Origin: Leptodontidium sp. MPI-SDFR-AT-0119
Taxonomy: Eukaryota > Ascomycota > Leotiomycetes > Helotiales > Leptodontidiaceae
DNA length: 64,000 bases
Direction: 5' to 3'
Assembly: GCA_020726505.1 (NCBI GenBank)
Contig: JAHLEZ010000004.1
Location: 2,170,001 to 2,234,000, forward strand
A program made the position numbers and the translations under genes. Below are positions 1 to 10,730 of this stretch, piece by piece. The stretch's first letter is position 1. Each line of letters starts with the position of its first letter. The notes under the pieces were generated by a model. That model was not told the DNA's origin, ran no database searches, and saw nothing but the letters and a program-made list of their open reading frames with translations.

Positions 1-583
1 TGGCGATAAGCTCTTGCCAACGCTTTTCAGGGACTCGCACCCCGTATTTACAGGCCCTGGAGAGTCCATTGCACTCTTGCTCTGTAAAATCTTTTCTCTA
101 TAAAATTCTACTCCGTCCTTCAAAGCTCTCCTTTAAAACGATCTTAAAAAAATTGGAAGCCATTCACCATAAATATTTTTCCCAATGTGCACTTGTTCAG
201 GGTATGAAGCCTTTTAAACCGAACAAATTCCAAGTTCGGTTATTCGGGAAGAATGAACGTCCTCGACTGGGATCTGTATGTACGACAACAAGCTCTTGAG
301 TAGGGTACGAGTATAACCATAGAAAATAGCCTCGTCGTGATACTTTTCTATCAAGCTAGACAAGTAATTATTGGAAGTGCTATCCCTCAAGCGAAATTTT
401 AATTGACCTGTCCACCATCTTACATTTTGCTCCATGCACACACACCCTTCAAAACCAACCCAAACTCCGAATGAAAGCACTTCAACACCTCGGGCAAATA
501 ATTGTATTCTATGTATTCTAACTAGGTACCCATCTTCTATATATCCCACTATTCTACTGCATACCAAACATTAAACATCCCAC
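1..583. other. Intergenic, no gene recognised
   Basis: This stretch lies beyond the stop codon of the WSC-domain gene. It is AT-leaning and its open frames (for example 214-567 minus) show no motif or coding character. The first 150 nt could be the end of a neighbouring transcript outside the window, but nothing supports that directly. Confidence 0.5.
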
Positions 584-3500
584 TCAGAACGCCTCCAAGT
601 AATTCTTCTGCCATCTCTTTTTATCCCTCAAAAGCACCGGCTGGTATTTATACACATCCAAAAGTCCCCCCGCACCACAGTATTCCTTGTTATTCCCACT
701 ACACAACATATTACAACTGGTGCTAGCAACCAAGACGGCGGCAGTCGGTAGGGTTGAAGCACAGTAGCATTCACTTGCTATTTCCAGCACGTCAGCGATT
801 ATCACGAAAAATGTTGGATATGAGTGAGTGGGAAGAGGACTTACCATATTCTATACCAGCATACGTCCCATCCGGCATATTCGACTGACAGAACGCAACG
901 CACGATTCCACAGACATGTTCGTCCCATCCGCATACACCACAGCGCCGAGTAACCGACCCCCAGCCGCTTCCTGATAACAGCCTGAATACGCGTATTGCC
1001 CAACACTCTTCGGATGCGATGGGTAGACATAGGCTGTATTATTGAACACGCTGAGCCTGCTAGGTCCACCACAGAGTTCTAGGGTGTTTCCATTGCATGG
1101 CATGCTGCAGTCGGTATTTCCAAGGGTCGCGGGGCTGGTGATTTGGTTGGCGCAGTAGCATTCTGACGAGTATTCGATTCCGGCGAGGGCGAAGTTGTTG
1201 GCCGCGCAGAAGGCCTGGCATGATTCCACTGTCATGGAGTCACCAGATGCGTAGGCTGCTCCAGGTAAAGTTCGACCTTCCACTTCGTTGGCACAGCCCA
1301 TGTATTTCCATGAGCCGTTCATTTGACCTGGGACGGGAGTGCCGGTCCAAAGTGGTGGAGGACCTGTCGTTGTGGCGACTTTCGTGGATGAGCTTGTCTT
1401 GGATGAGCTTCGGGAAGATGATGGTACTAATTTTTGTCAGCTTTGATACCTGGAAATCTGTAAGGAAGCTTGAGAATTTACCAGTTATCGTCGAACGCAG
1501 AGTCGTTGAGGCTAAGAGGCCAACATTAGCTTTGACATCTTTAAGAGGATGATGATGTTGATTCGAGGCTAGCCAAATTAGTCTCCAGTGAAGTGATGAC
1601 TACTCAAGTACCTAAGTAGTTGGTAGCCTTCGCTCTCTCTTCATTACCTAGATATATCGAACCTGTTTAAAGTCGCTAAATCATTTCAGAACATTAACTT
1701 CAGGAAAAAGCCGAGCTCAGGTTTAAGTAAGCCTTAGTTTTGATCTTTAAAGTGAATTGTATACCTAGGTAGTAAAGCAACTCTCTTCACCGGAGACGAA
1801 TTTTGCTAGCCTCGATTGGTACTTACAGCTGAGTTTCACGGTCGTTGAACTGCTCCGTGTTGTTGTGGATGGTATGGTACTAGCTGTGAAGGATTTAGTC
1901 GATGTTCCAATCCGTAAGGTACTTCGGGAAGACGAAGATGTAAAAGGTTTGGACGTCGACGTTGGAACTTTGACAGATGTAGATATCTTTGAAATACTTG
2001 AAGTCGTCTTGACGGAGACTGTAGATGTTTTGGAGCTGGTCGAACTTGATCGCCGAGAGCTGGAGCTGGTGGAAAGTTGTGACCTACTTGTTGAAGAGCT
2101 TTTGATGGATGTAGACAGCTTGGAACTACTAGAACTAGGTTTCACGGAGCTGAAGCTAGACGAGCGCAACGAAGATGTCGAGGTTGGCTTCACAGTGGAA
2201 ACAGTGGTGGATCTAGAAGAGGTCGTAGATACCTTAGAACTGGATGTGAGTTTGGAGCCAATGGTTGAAGACCGCGAACTGCTGATAGATGTCTTTGAGG
2301 AAGCTATAGATGACGGGGAACTAGTTGTCAGTTTTGTGGAAGACACCGTTGAGCTGGATCTCGTGCTGCTCGTTGACGATCGCGAGCTGCTCGAGGAAGC
2401 CTTTGTTGAAGATGTGGGAAGTTGGGAACTCGATGACTTGGTCGAGAACACTGAAGTGGTGGTTGGTAAGGTCAGGCTGCTTTTTGAGCTGATGGTCGAA
2501 GATCGAGAACTGCTTGATGACACTGTAAAGACTGACGACGAGCTGACCCGGGTCGAAGAGATGACCGAACTAGAAGAACTGCTGACAACTGGAGCTACTT
2601 GGTAGATGTTCAATCTTGCTCCACCGCCGCAATATTCGAGTGGATTTGCGGCACAAACTATCGAACATCCATTGATAGTCGGATCAGAACTAGTCTGCAG
2701 GATACTGCCACTTCGAATCACATTTCCACAATAGCCTAGAAGAGGCAATTTAGTACAGCCAACAGACAGCGTGAAAGTAGTTCAGACTCACATTCTTGCC
2801 CATACTCAACTCCAAAATAAGTGTATCCGGCACAAGCTGTCGCACACGTCTCGACATCTGTGTTGGGACCTGGTATAGGGAGCAAAACACTATTCAAAGC
2901 ACGTCCCGTGGTGGCCTCACTAAAACAGCCAAGAAGGAGCCACCCTGGCAGGTTTGTAACAGTGATTGGTCCGGTTGGTGCTGGCGGTGGTGTTGAAGTC
3001 GATACTAAGGAGCTAGAGATGGTCTTCGAACTCGTTGGGGCACTTGCAGATACGGGCTTTGTGGTACTGAGAGTCTTGACTGTGCTGGTACTGGCGGGTA
3101 CAGGGTCATTGCCGTCAAGTATAAACAAATTGAGGCGACTTCCACCGCCGCACCATTGAAGTGGATTACCTTTGCAGACCATGTTACAGCCGTTGACCGT
3201 GGGATCCGAGCTGGTTTGATTGACTGAGCCAGTACCGAGGCTGTTTCCACAGTAGCACTTGATTGAAGTCAGCATGAAGTTAACAAAGAGAGGTCAGAGG
3301 GCATACCTGGTTTGCGTACTCCATTCCCCAATATGTATAGCCCTGACAAGCTGCCATACAGCTCCCCAGATTAAACCCACCTACGGGCTCCGCCGGCGTC
3401 TTGTCACTCAGGGCACGGCCATTGGTGCTTTCACTCCAACAACCGTAGTAGTTGTAGTTCCCGATTTGCTTTGGAACTTGAGGACCATATAGAGCTGGAT

Positions 3501-6500
3501 CGGTGCCTTTAGTATATTTAGTGGGGTCGTAGAAGACGGAGACCCATCCAGTCGCTCCACACCGATCGTTGGGATCTCCTGGGCAGGCAAAGTTGCAGAG
3601 TGTATCAGTTGGATCGAAACTCGCAAGAGGAGGAGGAGTGTTGCCACACCTATGAAGTCAGCAAGTAGCTTCAAAGGATGTTGTGATGGCTTACCAGCAT
3701 TCAGTCCCAAACTCTGTTCCAGAAAAGGCATACTTGCCAGCTGCTAAACAAGCAGCTTGGCAAACCCCATTGCTGTTATTGTCGCTTGGAGCCAGTGGTT
3801 CATTTGGAAAGAGTCGAGGGCCATTCGTGCTCTCTAAAACACACCCAAGATACTGGTATACAGTCTGGCCAGTTGAGTTCACTGGACCAACTTTGTTCGA
3901 TACAACTGTGCCGGTGATTTCGATGACATGAACTCCCCAAGTTAGATCGTTAGCGTTGAGAGTCCAGCTATTGTTGAGAGTAAGATCTAGCTTATTGTAT
4001 TCTTCCGTGTTAGCGACGAAGAGGACCTCGCCGTATGAACAAGCGCCAGTAGCTATCAGCTGGGATTCGTGCAACATCGTTGGATCGCTGATATGAAAGA
4101 CACCATAGGGAGGCTTGCTCTTGGAGATTTGTAGGGACGAGCCTCCATTGTTGCAGAGACGGATTTCGCGTGACGTTGAACTACCAGGAGCAACTTTGCC
4201 AAAGTCCATGAGCAGATTTGTTTGAGGGAGCCAACCGCCGTGGCCATTGCTGATTGAGAAATTTGCAACCGGAGCTGTAGATGCGGATCCTTCCAGAGTT
4301 ACGCTGACTGACCCACCATCAGACCTAGAAGGTGTCAATGAGAGCATCTTTGTGCTGGACAAAAGTATCAAAAGATTTATGTGACTTTGAGATGGGAATA
4401 CTTACCAGACTTGCCAATAGGTATTGTAAACCCCTGTCCCGGTGGTAGGGTAGAAAGCTGCATCAACGGAGATGGCTTTGTTGGCTGCAATTTTACTTCC
4501 AATAGCAGGTAGTGTGACGGCAGAGAATCCTATTATTTTTAACCATTAATATTGCGCCTTCAGATCGAGGCTAGCCAAATTCGTCTCCGATGAAGCGAGT
4601 TGCTTTCCTACTTATACAATTCACTTAAAGATCAAAACTAAGGCTTACTTAAACCTGAGCTCGGCTTTTCCTTAAAGTCAATGTTCTGAAATGATTTAGC
4701 GACTTTGAACAAGCTTTTATTCAGGGAGCGAAGGCTACCTACCTACCTGAAGAGTTATCGCTTCACCGGAGACGAAGTTGGCTAGCCTCGGATGACAAAG
4801 ATTGTGCAATTAGAGAGACATACCTGGTCCCATATCCCATTTTCCATTCTTGATAGTACTGTTGACATATGTTGGCGAATTCTGCAACTTGTCGCCCGTG
4901 TAGGAGTATCCCAGAATGGTAAGGGGACTTAGTCCTTTGTTGGCAATAGTAACAACACCCGAGTTCGGTTCAATGCTGCTAGGATCCAAGATGATAATTC
5001 CACCGAAGTCGACAGTCGATGGAGTGACTGCGAGGAAAGGCTCCGTGGATACTTGCGTACCTATCAAGGAGATGGGGAAAAGAGTGGCAAATCCAGCAAC
5101 TGCGTTTGTTGTGAACAGTGTGAGCGGTGTGCTTTTGATACCAGGGACAACATTGCTATATGACGCATTGTCATTGTTAGTAACTTGGACATTGGTGAGG
5201 TCCCAAGTCACCGGAATGGAAAATGTTGCACCCACGGCGAGGGGCCCTTTAGGAAGACTGGCATTGCTTGCTTGGAAATAGTCGTTCTCGATATCGAGTC
5301 CATCCAGAGACGTGATAGCAGCGGTTGCGGTACAGTTGACGATGCGTGTTGCCTTAGCACCAAGGGCTACTTGACCAAAGTCCACTGGCGAGGTGCAGTT
5401 TAGGGGTAAGTTGACAGGAGATCCGAGACAGTAGAGAACACCATTTGCGTCTGTGGTGTAGACTCTTCCGTCGCCAAAGGCAGGTCGTTGAAACTTGTTC
5501 GCTCCTCCGATTTGGGGCATTGGAATACTTTTCATAACGCCGTTTTGTGGGACAGCATACCAAGCGCGTATTCCCGCATCAGGATCGGTCATCCAAAGGA
5601 TTGCGGTTCCAGGCTGTCCATCAAGAGACGTGATCGTTGGGACTCCAACTCCAACTCGACCAGCAGATATCTCATTGGTTTCGGCGACCTTGGAGAATTG
5701 TGGGACACCTCCAGAGGTAAATCCAAGTTCGTAGACGTAGGTGGGATATCCAACAGGCGTCACATAGATGTATCCGCCCTCGAGTGGGTAAGAGCCAGCA
5801 GCACCGAAAACGGACTTTCCTGTGGGGATAGTCTGGATGATACCATCGGTTTGGCCAGCTCCGAGTTTGTATCCTCCAAGGTTATTGGCGTTGACAATGT
5901 ATATCTTACCGTTTTTTCCCGCTGTCACGGCCATCTTATCGATACTACCTCCAGAGAAAGTTGCCGGGTCGAGAAGAACGAGCCCACCAGCACCAAAATC
6001 TTGATCGTTTCCATCCATGTTGATGTAGTCGTAGGGTTGAAAATAGTCGGCCAAGGTTAATCCGCCTGTAGAAAAATCGACAGCCAGATTTATTGCAGAT
6101 TCTCCGAGGGTTCGACATCCACTCGAGCCTGAAGCTGGGGCCCCGAAGTTTTCATGGCCAACACCATTGCCAGAAACGACAAAGAGCCTCTGTCCATCGG
6201 TTGCTGGACTCATCCCACTCATCCATATTCCAGCCTCTCCTCCACCCCCTCCTTGAAGTAGGTTGTTAGTTTGAGCTGTGAGTGGACCACTCTCGACTGC
6301 GAATTGTGTGACGATCTTTGCTTTGTTGATATCAACACCAATAACAATTCCGGTGTAGTTGAATAGATCACAATGTCCACCAAAAGAGCCATACACAACG
6401 GATCCGATTTGAGTGAGGGAAGGTCGTTGTAAAATGACACCACCGTGGAAGTACTTTCTCGGATCATTGTCGGCTTTGGATCCATCGATGAGTACTGGAG

Positions 6501-7266
6501 GGTAGACATCAGCCAGCGTGTTAATATTGACAGCATGGAAGTAGTAGACTCCGTTTGCCGTTCCAGTGTTCCCAGGGACTCGGAAATTTGGGATATACGT
6601 CTTGGCAAAGAAGTAGACAGTGTCTGTCTCTGGATCGATGACAGGGGTGCCGATAATTCCTATGGAATCAGGGATATCTATAAACTGTGAGACTAAAATC
6701 TACATTCGAGAGGCATGTAAACGTTACCTGCACATCCAATGTCTGACTGCAAGAAGGGAGTCTGAACTTGGCGGGAGTTGACCAAAGCTCCTGTTTTAGC
6801 GTCAAGTGTACGGATCCAGTTTTGACTTGATGCCATGAATAGAAGTTGTCGGCCCCCTGCAAGTGGTGTGTAGGTCAAAGGCTTTGCGTAGAACTGCAAA
6901 GCAATACACGTTAGCTAATTGGCAAGCAAGACAACTTTCGGGTCTATTTTTGCGGGGTAAATTTTTTTTTTTTGTCTGGGGTATGGTGAGTTGACGGCCA
7001 CTCAGAACTATGAAACGAACCTGTTCCTTGGGGTTGAAAGCGACCTTCCAAATTTGCCCAAATGCCGAAGAATCGATGATGCTCGGGTCCATATTATGAT
7101 TAGGTCTTTTGTACTTAGTAACAGAATTGTTTGGTTCGGTTGATTAGGACCTGACTTACAGGTAGCCAGATTGCGAGACATCTGCATCTCGGTATTCATC
7201 GTAAGATGCAACACCTAGAGACTGACGAGCCATCGCCAACGCGGCGATTAGTATTGAGAAGCGCAT
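584..7266 (-). CDS. Secreted PQQ-like beta-propeller protein with five WSC domains
   Basis: Twelve exons (complement): 7160-7266, 7021-7105, 6728-6893, 4824-6677, 4406-4529, 3695-4324, 3307-3649, 2792-3257, 1827-2735, 1482-1511, 845-1426, 584-777; 1829 aa. The start MRFSILIAALAMA is a typical signal peptide. A quinoprotein-like beta-propeller follows (GALVNSRQVQTP, DPETDTVYFF, GNGVGHENFG), then beta-rich segments with repeated DFG/NKG signatures resembling ASPM-SPD-2-HYDIN Ig-like domains. Five WSC domains come next (openings YLGCVLES, YYGCWSES, LLGCFSEA, YMGCANEV, YSGCYQEA; closings like CYCGN...CGGGSRLN). A Ser/Thr-rich linker of about 270 residues, probably O-glycosylated, sits between WSC3 and WSC4. 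WSC domains are putative carbohydrate binders, so a wall-associated or extracellular role is inferred. No catalytic assignment is possible, and the propeller may be non-enzymatic. Introns 4530-4823 and 1512-1826 each contain a MITE. Split codons at the WSC exon junctions restore the conserved CYCGN/CWCGN motifs, which supports the model. Confidence 0.85.
1564..1814 (+). mobile_element. MITE copy 1, inside a WSC-gene intron
   Basis: A 251-bp element bounded by inverted repeats of about 30 bp: CGAGGCTAGCC at 1564 and GCTAGCCTCG ending at 1814. It is flanked by the 3-bp direct duplication ATT (1561-1563 and 1815-1817). The interior carries no open frame. The element shares a nearly collinear core of about 100 bp with copy 2 at 4566-4790, in the opposite orientation. 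Structure (short, non-coding, terminal inverted repeats, target duplication) fits a MITE of a cut-and-paste DNA transposon. The superfamily is undetermined; a 3-bp duplication would be compatible with PIF/Harbinger or CACTA types. It lies within intron 1512-1826. Confidence 0.85.
4566..4790 (-). mobile_element. MITE copy 2, inside another intron of the same gene
   Basis: A 225-bp element with the same termini as copy 1 (CGAGGCTAGCC at 4566, GGCTAGCCTCG ending at 4790), flanked by the 3-bp duplication GAT (4563-4565 and 4791-4793). Its interior is the reverse complement of copy 1: for example GATCAAAACTAAGGCTTAC here against GTAAGCCTTAGTTTTGATC in copy 1. It is about 26 bp shorter. It occupies most of intron 4530-4823. 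Removing the element and one duplication leaves a 66-nt intron, normal for this genome. Confidence 0.87.
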
Positions 7267-9033
7267 AACGAGTGTAAGTAGCTTGCGCCAGGTAACGACC
7301 GTGGGAAGGAATGTTGAGTATTAGGTATAAAACGAGTGTGGTTCCAGGCTGGGTGACTTTGTCAGACCAGATCACTGGGTGTAGGAGTCTAGATGATTGA
7401 TGGTATGGCCAACTTCATAACGAGGACGATGAAGCTGTGATTAGGTCACCAAGAATCGTGTCGAGTCTCGAACAACAAACAAAGCGAATGTGAAGCTGCT
7501 AGCGATCATGTCGAGTAACGACGGGTACCTGCTTGATAAAGCCCTTGACATATAGGTACGCGATCAGAATACGCAAGAGGCACAACGAAAATACACGATA
7601 ATTGAGAACGCAGAGAGCAGCAATAGCAGGCGACTGGAGTCTGGACTCAGGAAATAGCCAAGAAAAGGCTTAGCTCAATTTGAATATCCTCCCGCGATTG
7701 TGAAAGAGGCGATGACTTTGCAGCTGCTGCATCAGGCCATCTTGGAACGATAAGAAAGGGAAGGCACAGATTGATCAATTTCGACGTCAGATCAGGCAAG
7801 GTCCCAACGGCATCTGCTGCAAGAAGACGCTTTCATGATCTAAATCCAGAAGCAGCTTCCCGATTCACCACTTGGAAGTCGGTTCCAGCCCCTGAATCAA
7901 GCCGGGAGCCTGGGTCCATGCAGCCAGCACTCCACGGCATGACTCTAAATTGGCGATGAATGAGCCGCATGCATAGAATCGATAGAATAAAGAAATGAAG
8001 CTAAGAAGAAGTTTAGACGCCAGAAAACTATACGAGGCAAGTTCCGAGAAGCGGAGATGCCAGCCCGAAAAACTGAATTTGCCATGATGCATGGCAGCCA
8101 CCGAGAAGAGTGTCGGGTTCTTACATATAAATGGGTTACACGCTCGAGGAACACAACGCAAACTTGACATCAGACTTGGTTCCCTGTTTTGACACGGGAG
8201 GAAAATCCCCTATCCGCGCTGGACTGTGCCCCGGGAGAAAGTGTCGTGAGGCGTCGACTCCAAGCTGTCAAGTCCGTGCAATTTCACAAAAAGACGCCAC
8301 GGCTGACCATCGTCTCTTGGATTCGCAACGCCTCCAATATCTTTGCGCCGCAGGATTTCGACCACGAGAACAGCTTGGTTCTCGCTGAGAATACTTCATC
8401 TTCATGGATAAAACGTTGGAGAAGTTCTATCAAACGAGGCTGTCTCTGGCCAGCAAGTCTGGGGCCGTCTGCAGCTCGGAAATGCGTACTAGGGTGAAAG
8501 GCGATGGCTCGAGGGGCAAAAGACAAGCTTTGAGGCACCCGGGTGCACCTGCTTTGTTCCCTTGAATTCTCGAGATGTGAGTCGTCAGAAGAGAAGCTGA
8601 AGGCTGCTGTCTGGCTGTCGGGCAATTGCATCCCTTGATCGGTCGCTCACTGCTGTACCTCGTACTCATGCGGTATTGCGATCGGAATATGCATGGCCCT
8701 GAAAGCTGCAGAGAGATATCCGAGTATTGACTGAAAATAGCCTTGGGCTTGAAAGTGTCATTTTCAATAATGTCCTCTGAGCGTTTGGGGACATTCGAAT
8801 TTGGGAATTCCGAAATGCTGCTGCTTTCTCGACCCGGTTGCTGACTAAGCATTTCGATGTCAAGTGGAACTACCTAGATATCCTACTGATGCGTAATAGA
8901 ACTATATCCGAGTATGACTTTAAGGTATTACTTGGATATCTATCTAGATATCTGGATCATCCAACTACAGTAAAATCTCATAGATTCATCTCAGACTTGA
9001 CGATATTTTCAGACTTCCTGATTCCGTCCAAAC
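7267..9033. other. Intergenic, no gene recognised
   Basis: This is the upstream region of the WSC gene and presumably contains its promoter. Several 60-140 codon frames occur on both strands (for example 7865-8170 and 8430-8852 minus), but they overlap one another and carry no recognisable domain or splice-supported extension. The last 150 nt become AT-rich (repeated GATATCT words near 8875-8960). Confidence 0.5.
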
Positions 9034-9813
9034 ATGTCCTTGCCAAAGTCAACCCTAGACTCTAAGGTTCCTAAAAACTCCTCCACGAATAGATTCAGTG
9101 TCCCAAAACTCCCATATATCCTCGTACCACCTACTAATCCCCGACCTACCCTCCCACGGCCCATTCACATCCTCATCTCCTTCCCAAACCCTCTCATTCA
9201 CCATCCCCTCCACCGCCTCTTTCCTCTCCGACCTGATAACCACACATGCCCAAAACAGCAAAGCAAGTATAATGGGGCTGTCACTCAGCGGGTACACAGC
9301 TCTCCACCTCGTCCACAAATTCCCGGACGCGATCAGCCCCTCCCTCCAGCAGTGTTTTCGTAGCCGATGTGCAAGATCCTGGCCGCCGCCCGGGAGCTTT
9401 ATGAGCTGGGCTTCGGGAGTTTTCTAATGAATGACGGAGTGGATTACTGTGCATCTCCCGAAGAGGTGTTATGGCTGGCTGACGAAGAGGTGTTATTGTG
9501 GAGTTGGATGTGGATATGAAAGCTGTGAAGTTGCGTGAATTAGCTGATGCGAGCGTCAAGGATGTGAATTGGATGGGCTTGAGTGAGGGTGTGAATGCAA
9601 GGACTTGTGTCGTAGCGGGAGTATTGGATGATGGCGAAGAGAGCTGTAGAGAAAGGGGGAAGCAGTTGAAAGTTGGGAATCCCGAGAGTAGAGCTTTCAA
9701 AGTTGAGAAGAGACATGGATGTGATATCCCAAGACCCGGATCTCTTCGTAAGGGGTATCAAGTATTGGATTGAAGGTAGTGAGATGCCGAAGGAATATGT
9801 CAGTCCTGATTGA
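9034..9813 (+). pseudogene. Alpha/beta-hydrolase pseudogene with several frameshifts
   Basis: Fragments of one alpha/beta-hydrolase lie in order but in different frames. A start MSLPKSTL is at 9034. Frame 2 has LLIPDLPSHGPF followed by the nucleophile elbow GLSLSG in MGLSLSGYTALHLVHKFPD (about 9258-9320), then WPPPGSFMSWASGVF. The frame then shifts to LMNDGVDYC near 9427, shifts again to the segment RTCVVAGVLDDGEESCRERG (about 9600), and shifts once more to DLFVRGIKYWIEGSEMPKEYV, ending at TGA 9811-9813. The acid-loop-like segment VVAGVLDD and the C-terminal WIEG helix match the order expected of the family. At least three frame breaks and no splice sites that would repair them indicate decay. 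Assembly error is unlikely with this many breaks. Confidence 0.75.
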
Positions 9814-9914
9814 CTGTGTAACGTTCGCCTCGACTGTCACTTCCAGCAATTCTGGTAAGCATCCTATGAAGAGACGAAGAGAAGAGACTCTACCATGCAT
9901 CTTCACAAACTCGC

Positions 9915-10730
9915 CTATAACTTCCACTTGACCACATACCCAAACACCGTCCTCCTCAACTCCTCATCCCCTCTATCCTCCACAAACATAACCTTCTCCA
10001 TCTTCTCCTCCAGCACCTTCTCAACCACAAAGCCCCTCTCCCTCACCAAATCAAAGAACGCCATATCCTTCTCATACAACCACGGCCTATAAGGCGTAAA
10101 GAACACCAACGCCTTCGCATCCGCACTCTTCAGCAACGTATTCTCAATCGTCGCAACCAACTTCCCATGCTCCGAATGATTAAACAATAAATCCGCCAGA
10201 ATCAACACCTCAAACCCCATCTTCCCATTCCCATTCCCACTCCCCGGTAAATGAGCAAGTAAAGGTTTCGCATCAGCTCCCCAGCAATACCCCTCAGCTA
10301 CCAACACCCTCTCTCCCTCTTTCTTTTCCTCCTTCTCTTCTCCGCCCTTCCCTTGAACGCCGTAGAAAGTATCGACGTTCATCCATAGATTCCCCACGAG
10401 GTCTGGATCCGGATAATCCGTCACGACGACCTTCTTCGCTCCCAGAACGGTACATACTAGACTTGGAAGGCCGGCGCCTGCACCTAGTTCGAGAACGGTC
10501 TTGTCTTTGATGAGAGAGGGGTTCTTCTCGAGGTAGGTAGAGATCAGACGGCCTGCATTCCAGAGATGATGGCCCCAGAGTGGATTGTGGCCTACGAGAC
10601 GGACGGTGAGTGTTTGGCCTGAGAGTAAGGTGTGGGATTCTGTTGTCGGTGTGGGTGAAGGTGGGTAGTAGTCTGTTGGCTCGGTGAAGAGATCGAGACC
10701 GCTGTCGAGGGAGTCATCTTGGTCTGCCAT
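9915..10730 (-). CDS. EFM7: EFM7/NNT1-like protein N-terminal and lysine methyltransferase
   Basis: Single exon, 271 aa. The family (yeast Efm7, formerly Nnt1) is a cytoplasmic class I SAM-dependent methyltransferase that modifies the N-terminus and adjacent lysine of elongation factor eEF1A. Visible signatures: an acidic N-terminus with LFTEPTDYYPP, the substrate-side block LVGHNPLWGHHLWNAGR (about 45-61), SAM motif I VLELGAGAGLPS (79-90), motif II VVVTDYPDPDLV, and a later VLILADLLFNHSEH block typical of lysine methyltransferase 16-type enzymes. Length agrees with the yeast protein. A short insertion rich in K/E/G (about 125-140) looks like a surface loop. The start is the first Met and has no upstream in-frame alternative. 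The next gene is far away, so no co-regulation is implied. Confidence 0.85.
   Translation of the reverse strand: MADQDDSLDSGLDLFTEPTDYYPPSPTPTTESHTLLSGQTLTVRLVGHNPLWGHHLWNAGRLISTYLEKNPSLIKDKTVLELGAGAGLPSLVCTVLGAKKVVVTDYPDPDLVGNLWMNVDTFYGVQGKGGEEKEEKKEGERVLVAEGYCWGADAKPLLAHLPGSGNGNGKMGFEVLILADLLFNHSEHGKLVATIENTLLKSADAKALVFFTPYRPWLYEKDMAFFDLVRERGFVVEKVLEEKMEKVMFVEDRGDEELRRTVFGYVVKWKL

Noticed and set aside
1865..2605. 246-codon plus-strand frame rich in Glu/Asp/Leu/Val
   Set aside because: It is the exact antisense of the Ser/Thr-rich linker of the WSC gene; the sense frame is supported by flanking WSC domains and splice phases.
5488..6060. 190-codon plus-strand frame
   Set aside because: Antisense to the beta-propeller exon, no motif.
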